A DNA stretch of 64,000 nt from Heterobasidion occidentale (Eukaryota > Basidiomycota > Agaricomycetes > Russulales > Bondarzewiaceae). The notes under the pieces are model-generated. The model did no database searches. It was not told the DNA's origin and saw only the letters and a program-made list of their open reading frames with translations. Shown piece after piece: positions 34,587-45,579 of the stretch; within the stretch, counting starts at the first letter, position 1, and each line of letters begins with the position of its first letter. The DNA lies in assembly GCA_039111635.1 (NCBI GenBank), contig JBCAQO010000004.1:3100001-3164000 (forward strand). Reading direction: 5' to 3'. The position numbers and the translations under genes are program-made.

Positions 34587-37500
34587 TCAATGCGGCGACC
34601 CCCGACCGTGCCCGTGCCCGTGCGACGTCCGCATGAACGACTCGTACCCGCGCCCACTCCCGCTCGCGCCCGGCCCGACGCTCCCCCCTCCAGGGCCCAC
34701 GCTCGCACCCGCGCCCTGCCCAGAGCTCGGCCCCGCGCCCCCGTGCGACGCCCACGGCGGCGGTGGCATGCCCTCCGCCTGCGCCGCCTGATGCTGCTGC
34801 TGGTGCTGCTGGTGCGCGTGCGCGTGCTGCGGATGCTGCGGGGCTGCTGCTGCTGCTGCTGCTGCTGGTACGGATGCTGCTGATACTGAGTGTGCTGCTG
34901 GTGCGGCTGATGCGCCAGCGCGGAGCCCGCGGCGGTGGAGGCGGCATCATCTGCCCGTGGTGCGGGTGCTGCGGGTGCGGGTGCTGCTGGTGCGACAGCT
35001 GTGCGCCGCTGCTTCCGTTGGCAGGCGGCATGCCATGGTAAATCGGCTTTGACGCCGCAGCCGTCGGCGTGGGTGGCTGCGACCGCGCCTGCTGGCTCTG
35101 CGACGATCCCTGCGCCTGGCCCTGAGACGACGGTCCACCCATGCCCGAGCCCGGTCGTTTTGGCGAGCCCGAGCTACTGCTGCCGCCGCCGAGATGCCCC
35201 CGGGCTAGAGTCGTCGTCGGTAGCGGGAGAGGCAGGGACGGCGCAGACGGCGGGGGCATGCTCTGTCCCGAGACCTCTGCCAGACGCGTAGACGCGCGCA
35301 GCGTTTCGAGATCGATCCGCGCAGGCTTGCCGTCCGAGGCCTTGTCGCGCTTGCGCATCAACTTTGCGTAGTCTGCCAAAAAAAAAGCGTCGACACGCGA
35401 TCAAATGAGCACGCCACCCGTCAGAGAGAGACCTCGGGCGTGCACTCACGCAACCACACGCGTTGCACAGCGTCCGCGCGCCATCAGGTCCTCGGCGCCA
35501 CTCTGGCGTCTCCCGAATATTGCATGAATGACATTTTCCCGGCGGTGTCGCGCGCTGTGCACACCGTTACCGCAACATGAACCGTCCAATCGCCCCAAAG
35601 ACGTCCGTTGCCGCCACCGATCGAAAATCCATTCAAGTGTCCCGTGGCGCATTGACCGATCCGAGACGGAAGAAGCAGGCGCGGGCGAGAAGCGAGCGGG
35701 TCAAGGATGTGGGGATAAGGAGCACCATGCGTAAGCCGAAAAAATCAGCAACAAGGTCAGATACGCCGCCACGACGCGCAGATCGCAGGGCGCGAGACAG
35801 GACAGGGACTCACGCTTCGCTTTCTGTACTTGCTCTTCGGCTGTCCTGGCCCTCCGTTCTGGCCGGACGTCGTCGCGCGCTTCGTCCGGATCAGCTCCAT
35901 GTCTGCCTCGGCCGTCTGCTGCGCCTGGGAAAAGACGACCGTCAGTATACCCTGTCGAACGCGTTTCTTGCTCGTGGAGAGAGAGGGACCGAGTGCCTCA
36001 AAGTCCGAGCAACTCACCGCAGCCAAAGCGGACGCATCCGGCGACGTTGCGCTGTCCGACATATCCTCCCAAGGCCTCTTGGGTGGCCTGTGATCTTCAC
36101 TCTGCTGTCCCTGCCCCTGTCTCTGTTGTTGTTCCGCGACGGAAGATGTGGAGGCGGAAGCCTCGCCCGCCTCGCTCGCGATCTCGTCCTCCGGCGATAT
36201 CGTTAGCCGACGGAGATCCTCGAGTAGCCGGACGACTTGGTTCGCGCGCTGGCCCATCTCCGCGAGCTCAGCGGCCGGGGGCTGGACGTGTGGCAGGCTC
36301 GCCTGGAGTTGCGCTAGAATCGGGGTTCGTTTGCGGTCGAAAATGAAATCAAGACGGATCAGAACATGTCCACGACGCGTGACGCACGCTAGGTACGGCC
36401 AACAGAAGGCAAGACTCACCGTATCGGCTCGCAAACCCGCACAGGACGGAACAATGCTCCATGATCTGCTAACAGGCATTATGTGTTCAACACGTGAGAC
36501 GAACAAAGGAAAAAAAAGATGCACGAAGAAGCCCGTATCTTGTCAATTTTGCAAAAAAAAACAAAAAAAAAACAAGAGCACGAAAAGAAGACAATGGGGA
36601 AAAGGGACGTCAAGACACACCTGCGTGAGCGTCTCCTGGCGCTGCGTCATCTTGGCGTTTATGTCATGGCGCGCATAGCTAGCGGCCCGGACATCCACCC
36701 CAGTCGGAAGCACGGGAGGGGACATCTTTCCGTAGGGCCCTGGCGGGAGTACGTGCTGCGGCTGCGGGGGACCTTGGTGTGCGTGATGCGGGTGCTGCTG
36801 CTGATGGTGTGGGGGTGGGTGCTGGTGCTGGTGCCAGTGCTCCGCGGAGGGAGGGGGTGGCGGGTACGGATTGCCGTGGGGAGGAGGCTGCTGCGACGGA
36901 GGCGGCGGGAGCCTCTGCTGCACGTAGTATGGCGAATACCCTTGTGGCGGCGGTGGTGGCGCAAAGGACGAAGGGTGGTGCTGAAGCTGATCGTGCGGGG
37001 GTGGGGGCTGGTTGAGGTACGGGGGAGGAGGCTGCTGGGTTGCATAGGAGGGGTGCTGGGGGTACGGTACCTGTGAGGCGTCGAAATAACGTGTCAGATG
37101 GAGCGTGGTGAACGCGCTGGGGTGGCCTGCACGATGCGGGACCTCCGCGCGAGACGAGAGCGGGGAGGGGGAAAGGGGAAATGGACGCTTACGTGAGAGG
37201 ACCTGGGCGAGACGCCGACGCCGGGACTGGAGCGCGGACGCTTGAGGGAGTGGGAGGCAGGATCGTCGCGGAGGGAGCCGGTGGGCACGGGAGGCGGAGG
37301 TTGCTGTGGGTGGGTGGGAGGGTAGGCGACCTCATGTCTGCTCGCGTGGTCGTGGGGGCCGGGCATGGGGGAGGTGTGCTGCGAGGAGAGCATGTGGGTT
37401 GGGTGAGGGGGAGGGTGGACGGAGCGGGGCCATTCGTGGCGAGCGTTGTGGTTGGGATTTGGGCCAGGGTGGTCAGGCTGGACGGGGCCCGACGGGGGCG

Positions 37501-37636
37501 GGGGAGCGATGTCCTGCGCTGTGGACGAGGGGGGCGGGCGGTATTGAAAGTTGAGGTCCTTGAGGGAGGGGAGGCGAAAATCCGACTGCATCGTAGGATG
37601 GGAGTGGTGGGCGGAGGAGGCGTAGGCAGAGGCCAT
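34587..37636 (-). CDS. GATA-type transcription factor, NsdD/ASD-4-like
   Basis: Nuclear regulator of the single C-terminal-finger GATA class that controls fungal sexual development. Exons: 37636 to about 37190 (start [24 protein letters not shown] motif); about 37071-36623 (Pro/Gln/His-rich, ending [10 protein letters not shown]); about 36466-36421 ([14 protein letters not shown]); about 36340-36020 ([17 protein letters not shown], the helix [23 protein letters not shown]); [16 protein letters not shown] (about 35920); and the finger [15 protein letters not shown]...TLCNACG at about 35545-35452. The finger continues [11 protein letters not shown] after an intron (35375 onward). The join lacks one base of the GGTTTGC expected for the family GLHYAK, at about 35451. 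A Gln/His/Pro tail follows, where two frame changes (about 34928 and 34840) are needed to reach the natural end [10 protein letters not shown] at 34587. The tail is rich in trinucleotide runs. Confidence 0.85.
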
Positions 37637-40600
37637 GGTCGTGGAATTTTGAGAGATCTGGGGCCAAGAAGGGGGACAAGATCAGAGTCGTATCTTGTAA
37701 TTTGTATCGCCCGATGAATGCGGATCTTGAACACGAAATCTGCGCGAGAGGTGTGCACGCGGGGGCGAGGACGGTGCTCGGGGGAGATGCCACAGCTGGT
37801 GCGAGGAAGAGAGGACGGGAGGGGGTAGCTCGCTGGAAGAGACGGCGACGGGGGCGGGGACGGGGAGGAGGAGGAGAGGAGGAGGAGGTGGCGAGGGACA
37901 GGAGCAAGAGAGAAGAGGGCAGAGAGAAGAGATGACAGCGTCGTCGTCAATCTTGGAGCGGAGTCTGAATCTCGTAGCTTAGCGGCTTTCCGGCTGAACG
38001 TTTAAATTTTGCGCGCCGCCGATTCCTTCTCCGCATTTCGGGGCGAGCAGTGGGTGAGTATATGCGTCGGGCCCTGCGTCGCTGCTGGGGCACGTGGGGA
38101 GCGGGGTGCGTCGGGGAGGTCGGGGGCGGGCGGGATGGTTGGGCGGGAGGAGGGCGAATCTGGGACTTGCCAGATCGGCGTTTCTGACACGCCAGATCCA
38201 GTGCGAAATCTCTCCCATCGGTGATCCGCAAGTCCGATACCCATTCAGTACGTAAACGAAGGGACCGGCCGTCCCCGATGCCCCACCTCGCCGGCGCACC
38301 CAGATGCGACGCCCCCTCCCACTCTCCCGCTCTTTCTCACCCCGTGTCTCCCCTCCCCTTTCCCCGACCCGCCCTTCACTCGCCCCCCTTCTTCCCACTC
38401 CCCTCCTTCCCCAGGGCACCGCGTCCGCACAGAAACAGAACCTTCTTCTCCCCCGCCCCATCTGCCCAGATCTCGCCCCAGCCCCTCGTCGCGACTCCAC
38501 CGCACTTCCTTCCCAAATAGGCCCGGCCCCGGCCCCCTTCCATGCGCCGTCCAGGCGGCACCCACCGACCCAATCTGGCCACGCCCCTGCATATCCACGA
38601 TTGGCGCCCGTCAGCGCCACCGTGACCTAGGAACAGCACCGAGCCACGGTCACCATGCATCATTCTCCCAAATCCGGCTCCTCCCTTCCTGTGCCCCCGT
38701 CCTCACCCTCAAATAAACACTACATTCCACCCGCGCCTTTTCAAAATACACGAGCGCCCGCCCGCAGCTGTCACGTCCCCGCCGCACGCATCCTTTCTCG
38801 CTTGCACACTCCTTACCCCCGGCTGTCAACGCTTCGTCCGAGCCAAGCCCGCGCCACACCCGAGCCCTCGCCAGACCCTCCCAAGCGCGCGTCTGCGCCC
38901 GCCCGGCCGCGGCCCTAATAGGTATAACACACGCGCGCCATCCGTCATCCTAATAGCCTGGCAGGCAGGCGCACGGATGCAGCCCGCACCGCCTAACGCG
39001 ACACATTTCCATGCTTACGACCGCGACTACTACCGCTATCCGCATGGCACCACCACGCGCGCGCGCCGCGCCACCCGCCCTGCATTTAATGACCCCGAGC
39101 CCCGCCACGACACGACAGCCCTAAACAGGCCGTCTCGCTCGCTCGTTCGCTAGCAGCGTCGCACACGGCTCTACTTGAGCGCCCCAGCGCGCCGTCGGCA
39201 CCGTTCCAAGTGTAAGTGACACAGAACCCGGAACGCGATCATGCGGCTCTAAATAACCATGACACCGTTTCAGACTCGAAATCTGTTCTTCTTCGACGTT
39301 CCATATTAGGCAGCGGCGAGTTGGAGCACGCAAGCAACAAAAAAAAAAAACTCAATGCATCGCTCCAGCCATCAGCGGAACACGTCCCGCGCTCAGATGC
39401 AGCAGCGCTTCTACAGCGCCGAACCACCCAGCATCAAATCAACGTACCGGCAAACAAAAAAGACCGTGAGCAAACGCCCACAGTCGTCCACAGCACCCTT
39501 CGAACTCGCAGAGCCTCCTCTGCATCGCACAGCCAAGCCGTGCCCACTGGATCGCAGGATGCATATTCAGACGGCCCACCGTCTCACCCCGCCGCCGTCC
39601 CCTGTGGCGACCGCTGAGCCCGCTGAAACTGTCAAGCACGATCGTCGCATGCAGGGCATCGTCCGATGCATTTGCTTTGACACCGCAGCAGAGCCGCCGC
39701 CGTTCCTATTCTCGCTCGGCGGCCGACCGGCCCAATTAGCACCAGCGTCGATCAGAAACAGCACGAGCATCCGCCCGATTCCGCGGAAGGCAAGGAAAAC
39801 GGGGGGGACATCAAATTGACGAACAAGCAAACAAACGACCCGATCGTCGTCTGCACAAATCAGGATCCGGAGCGAGCGGCCGCCAGGGAAGATCCTGTCG
39901 ACCCGCATTCACGACGAACGTGACAGCTGGACGATGACTGGCCACAGGCGCGCTTGCCGATCTCCTCGTCGAGTAGGTGTCAAGCACATCTGACCTGGCC
40001 TGCTCTGGCCAGGCCGAATTCGAGCTGCACATGCCGCATGCGCTTTGTGCTACACACGTCGAGAGTACGCTCAGCGCACACACGCCCCGCCGCGGCGAAC
40101 GAGCGCCTTCCCTGCCCTGCCGCGCCCTGCGCGCGGCCTCGCGACGTCATTGCACCCCTCACGAGGGCTGCTTCGACGCGCACCCCACCAACGTGAGAGC
40201 CAATGATGAATTCACCCAGCAGCCTGCATCGCTCGAGTCTCCGTCCCCACAGCCCAGACGCCCCCTGAGCGCCTGTTCGCCCAAAGCCGCGCACCGCACG
40301 CCCACGGACACCAGCTGCTCGCAGACGAGATAGGTCGCCGAGTGCAGATGGCCAGTCAACAACCACCAGAAACGCACGGACCAATGATGCCCAGGATCTG
40401 ATATTGGGATGCACGACTGTGGTGGGATGGCGACGCGATGCTACGAGTAATAGTATGTGTATGCGGGCTCGAGAATCGGCGAGCGAGGATCAGCAATCGA
40501 GTCGATACCCATCAAGGAGGATCAAGGGGATCGGGGCGAAGACTCGATAAGCGATTGGCGCCCGGCGCTCGAGCGCCTGACACTGATCCACCCAGATCCT

Positions 40601-42596
40601 GCATGCGTTACGCCCTGAAGCCCGATGTTCCCTCGAGGTCTGCCGAAAACAACCACAGATCTAGATCGCCTGCGAGCGCTCTCTCCCGGAAGACCAGGAT
40701 AGAACGAACGTGGGAAGAACGCCGCGGCACGCTCGGAGAAACCACCGATGGTTTGATTTGGGCAGCCTTGAATGGAGACTACAAGGCGCATATCAAAATG
40801 GACGACAGGCGAGGGGGGACAGAGCTGGAGACGCCGCTCGCACGTGCAAAAATACGGTGGACGATTGGTCCCGCGATTCCCGAGGGCTGCGCTGGAGCGC
40901 TCGACGCTGTAAACTTCTGCGTCGAGCAGAGAAGATCAGATCCCACTTACAGCGAGAGTCTATTGATAGGGACGGCGGAGAGCGGCCATCAGGCGCGCAC
41001 GCATCCAGACGGCCGTGCGAAGCAGAAGAAGCAGTAGCGTCGAGGGGCCCGACGCATCGTGGGCATGGCGTGCGACGAGGGCTGCGCCTCGAACCTCTAA
41101 TAGGCGCGCGCACCAGACACGGCGCCAAAAGCCACCGCCCACCATGCGTGATGCCAACACCACCAGGACGCCAGGATCGGGACCCTGCGCGGGCGCGCGC
41201 AGCGGCACAGATTGGCACGGAGCGCCTCGAGATCCTGCGACGAGCTGGCAAGCTGGTCCGCCGACGCCGCCGATGCCTCGGCCTGCCGTCACCAAACCCC
41301 CGCACCAAACGCGCACGGGCTCCCACGCCCTCACCCGGCGAAAGCACGGCCAATCAACGACTCGACCTGTGCTGGGAAGAAGGCACCCGCGCGCCCCGTG
41401 TATACGTCCCAACAACCGAGGTCCGCGGGCGATGAATGGATGCAGATCCGAGATCTGAAACGATGGACGCCTATATCTTCAATGAATCAATGCTCAGCTT
41501 ACGGTATGCATGATGCCACATCATACTTGCATGAGGCTGGCCATGATGCCAGATGTACCGCAGTGCATTCCGATCTTCTAAGTTTCTCGCGTGCGTGCGA
41601 ACAGACAAACAGAAGGAAGGCAGGTTTGAGCGCTCGGCGTCAAACGGAACATGGATGCCGTCGGTAGGCAGTCACAACCTGGCTGTGGCTTGACATCCCG
41701 ACATTCTTCGGATGGATGAACAGAGCGCGCCGGAGAAGTGATCGGCGACGTTGGCATCCACGCGCACCGGAAACGTATATACATACGTACTCCAAGCTTC
41801 AAGCTTCAGGCAAGTCAAGAGTCCGCCATCTAATTCGGTATTGCATCCCATCCCACGTCAGGACCATCTTTACTCCTGGATATCCCCGCGCCAAGCATCC
41901 CATGTCACGGTGCAAGTACGCAACAGTCAAGATCACATTCAAATCTGCGCGACATCGCACCTGTCACCTGAGATGTGCCCACAGGCACTATGACGACTCT
42001 TCCTCGTAAGTGGTGCATGCTCGAAAGAAGCAGCGAGTTCCCTAAGCGCTTCGACCCTAGTAGGCCCTGCGTTGGCGCCTAGGCAACGCGTAGCTTGTCC
42101 GCGAGCTTTGGCAGGAGACGAGCTTGTAGCACGACAGGAGCGGGCGCTCGAGCGCCGCTTCCCTTCGCAAGCGTCATCGAATATTCGGATACGGAGACGT
42201 GAAGGGGACGCCGTGCCCGATGGCCGAAGTCGTTTAATTGTCTCCGCGCAGAGATCATCGCCGCGGCAGGCGTGCGTAGAGTAAGCCGCAGCGTGTCGGC
42301 ACCAGCGAGCCCTGAGTTATTCATGATTGTGATACGCGAGAAAAGGGGTGACAAGGCTGCTTAAGTCGTGGTATACACCCATTCAGGTCGAGCGGGCGTC
42401 TGCGCACTAGGCGAATTAACGAGTGCCCGGAATTTCCAGTGGCGCCCCGCGAGCTTCCAGGCCAGGGTGCAGTATCCAGAATTTCAGACTGTCAACCGAT
42501 CCACAGGCGAGCGCGCGGCCATCGTCAACGCTGACACACATGTCAAATATCCTGGCTGTCGAGCATCTCATTTCCATTGGAAGAGATGACTAGAAG
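37637..42596. other. Long gene-poor region upstream of the GATA gene
   Basis: About 5 kb of GC-rich DNA. It contains many long open frames on both strands (for example 40710-41435 and 40793-41353), but they overlap each other, lack motifs and have compositions expected from GC-rich non-coding DNA. The first 300 bp upstream of 37636 is G/A-rich on the plus strand (C/T-rich in the gene sense), typical of a pyrimidine-rich fungal promoter or leader. A long regulatory region or unannotated non-coding RNA is possible. Confidence 0.45.
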
Positions 42597-43650
42597 CTAC
42601 TTGTTGTGGACGGTTTGAATTCGGTGATAGACGTGGTAGCCACGGCTACCCAAGAGCTCCTGCACGTCGATACCAGGGTCGTCGATCTGAATGGATAGCA
42701 AACGTAAGCTTGCCGGTCATCGTAGGGAACTCGGAGGCTGACCAGGGCTGCGCGACCTTAGAAAAGCCCGAGAGCATTTGCATTTGCACGCGGTGCGTAC
42801 AAGGAAATGAAACTCAGACCCGCCGATAGGACAGATGTCCGCTTTGGCGCCTAGAGAGTCATCGAGTATGATGCACAGCGCCCCTACTCGGAGCCACGAA
42901 CGGCCCTGCGCGACCTAATCGGCGACGAGAACCTTGCTTGTCGAAGCCAGGAAGGTGCTCACACCGTGATATTAATATTCGGGGCCATAAGACATCTAAG
43001 CAAAAAAGAGTCAAAACAGACGTCGCAGGGGGTTACTTATATGCGCGGATATATGCGTATCAAACTCACGTTGACGTAGACGCCATTCGAAGGCATGTGT
43101 GTATACCACGGTCAACATGAGCCGTTCAACGCGCATACGTGTATTGAGTACAATGCGCTCAGGTATATGGTTGACTTCTATCGTAGTGTCTAACGGTGAG
43201 ATTTGCATATAGCCGGGCGTAGCGACTCTGGCATACTTCCTGAACGCTCTGTCATGGGATTTGGAGTGAACATGGAAAGGAACATGGTTGATCATATAGG
43301 TGAAACATGTGGGTGAGGTCCAAAGTCAGTCTAACTCACCAGCAGGCCGTCTTGAGGATCGACACATGACGAGTGCGCATATACGAATCGTCGAGCACGG
43401 ACATGGTCCCCGCCAGCAAGATGCGCGTCATCGATGGAGAACAAGCCAGTAGGGCTCCAAAGTCAGACAAAGTGTCGAGAACCGGGGACTTCGAAGCCAC
43501 GATCTAGATTCGTACGATGTCGATCCTCCCGATGCCCCATCGATTTGGTCGTCCTTTCCCAGATCGTCGAGGATTGTCGCGTCAGTTACTTCGGAAGGAC
43601 TCATCCGCAGACGCTTTCCAATGCCAGTCATGGCTGCTATGGCCGCCACG
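42597..43650 (-). CDS. Unrecognised protein, multi-exon
   Basis: Function unknown. Several minus-strand frames look coding and are joined by plausible introns. One, from about 43650, includes MTGIGKRLRMSPSEVTDATI and DDLGKDDQIDGASGG. Another (about 43490-43345) includes DTLSDFGALLACSPSMTRIL and SVLDDSYMRTRHVSI. After a donor gtgagt and an acceptor about 80 nt on, a third (about 43250-43080) reads YARVATPGYMQISPLD... ending HAFEWRLRQ. The last (about 42790-42597) reads MTGKLTFAIHSDRRPGID then VQELLGSRGYHVYHRI and ends at 42597. The change of frame near 43490 may be a one-base indel. A middle exon near 43000-42830 is uncertain. Start and exact exons are provisional; a decayed gene is an alternative. 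Confidence 0.4.
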
Positions 43651-43978
43651 TCATGCGCCTATGTTCGTTCCGGATGGCCTGCTGTCGTCATGCTCGAGAG
43701 ACAATGTCGATGACGGAGTGAGTCGAATTGGGCAGTTCTCAAGAAAAGGACCAATCTCGGCATTCGGTAGGTCCCTGCATCCTTTTTCGGAAGATCAGAA
43801 TCGTAGTTTGCCACCCAAAATATGCAGGAGCCACCCATGCTCGGCTGCCTCCACGCCTGCCGTTCAACACGATGAGCGCGCACTCTTTCCACGTTCACTG
43901 TTCCACGACGCACCACCCTAAACGCACCTTGACATCTTCATCCACAACATTCATCTTAAGATAGGAAACCGAAGAGCG

Positions 43979-45579
43979 ATGACCGAGACTCGGCGCAGAC
44001 CCACGCGAGATGCCGCTTCGTCGGACGACGAGGGTTGGGAGGATGTCGACAGGCAAGCGCGATTGCAGAGCCCCTCGGGTTCGCAGTACTCTGTGGGCGC
44101 GCTTTCACCTCGCAAGCGACGCGCTCCTCGCCTCCGCCCCGTCGGCACCCCCACTCAGCGAAAATACAAGCCCCGCGCGCCGTCTCCCTCCTTTGCCAAT
44201 GACAGCCTAGTTCTTTCCCGACCTCCTCGTTCTCCCGCTGGCGTGCCAACCCCTCCTTACTCAGAGCTTGATCCGCCGAGGCCGCCGCCGCCACGCAAAC
44301 CGGAATCCCGCAGGATCTCCTCCGATGACGTCCAAGCAGCGCTCTCCTCAGGGGTGGTCAGTGCCTCCACCTACGTTATCGACGTCGTCGGAACCGCCGT
44401 GCGCCTTCTCAAGCGCCCAATCTCCTTCTTCCTCTTCCTGTACCTCCTCGGCCTCCTCCTCGCCCGTGCCTCCTCTACCATCCGCTCCACGCTCTCCCCG
44501 CTCTGCTTTGTTCCTGGCCTCTCACGGCTCTGCCCAGCTCCACTTACCCACGCACAAAGGGGCGCGAACAAGGGGCGCGATGCGAAGCCACAGTGGGCAG
44601 ACTACCCTGGCCTCGTACGCGTGCAGGGCCAGACGCTCGGCGCGCTCCTCGATGAGGCCGGCACTGGGCGGGGTCTCGCGCTCGAGATCGCGCATGCGCA
44701 GATCGCGACGAGGGACCTCGCGGCGCTTGTGGCGGTCAGCGATCTCACCGCGCGCGACGCGCTTGCGGAATCTTTGACGGGATTCGTGAAGGCTGCGCAG
44801 AAGGCAGGGCGCGGGCTGCAAAGGTTCAGTGCAAAAGTCTCTGGTGCTGTTGATAAGTGCGTACCTCAAATCACGGTCCTGTCGGGGTGTCGCTCGAGCT
44901 CACCGAGGCTGTGGTTACTTGCAGCGTCATGGCGGTCAACGACTACGCGCTGCACGCGATCGAGGCGGCCAACAAACCGCCTTCCGCGCTCATAGTGCGC
45001 ACCCTGTGGCCATTTGCCACCAACAACGCCGAGGCCACCAAAGAGGTCGTCACGAAGACGTTCACGGACGCAATGAGCGCCCTCTCGCTCAACATGCGGC
45101 GCCTCGTGGTCGAGGCCGAAGTCTCCCTGGGCGACCTCGAGCAGCTGGAGGAGCGGCTCTCGTCCCTCGCGGAGCTCATCGCGCGCGAGGACTCGGCGAT
45201 CTCTTCCACGAAGGCCGACTTGCTCGCGGACCTGTGGACGCGGCTCGGCGGGAACCGCAAGGCGATGCGCGGGCTCAACGGGCACCTCGCGCTGCTCAAG
45301 GGACTCGGGGCGTATCGCCAGCAGGCGGTCACGCACGTGATGGCGGCGCTGCAGGCGTTGCAGGGCATGAGCGAAGAGATGGAGGAGCTGCGCGCGCGCG
45401 TCGCGGCGCCGGAGCTCATCGGGGAGCGTATCCCCATCGAGGTCCACATGAAGAGCATCCGAAGCGGGCTGGATAGGCTCAAGGAGCGGCGAGTGAATGC
45501 TATCGAGAGGGAGGAGCAGATCGTGAGTAAGGTGCTGGCCGCGGTCACAGGCTCGGAGACGGCGCTCGCCATCGAGTAG
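43979..45579 (+). CDS. Predicted single-pass membrane protein with coiled coil
   Basis: Two exons (43979-44856 and 44925-45579) give about 510 residues in frame. The N-terminal 110 residues are basic, Pro-rich and disordered (DDEGWEDVD near the start). A strong hydrophobic segment (SFFLFLYLLGLLLARASS, about residues 148-166) is the only clear membrane span and there is no signal peptide. The C-terminal half is a long Ala/Leu/Glu-rich helical region (VSLGDLEQLEERLSSLAELI; MSEEMEELRARV), likely coiled coil. Topology would place the basic N-terminus in cytosol or nucleoplasm. The layout recalls nuclear-envelope or ER tethering proteins of basidiomycetes, but no named domain is seen. Confidence 0.8.

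Noticed and set aside
37950..42000. Many open frames of 100-240 codons on both strands
   Set aside because: They overlap in several frames, lack motifs and splice partners, and follow from high GC content; none is listed as a gene.
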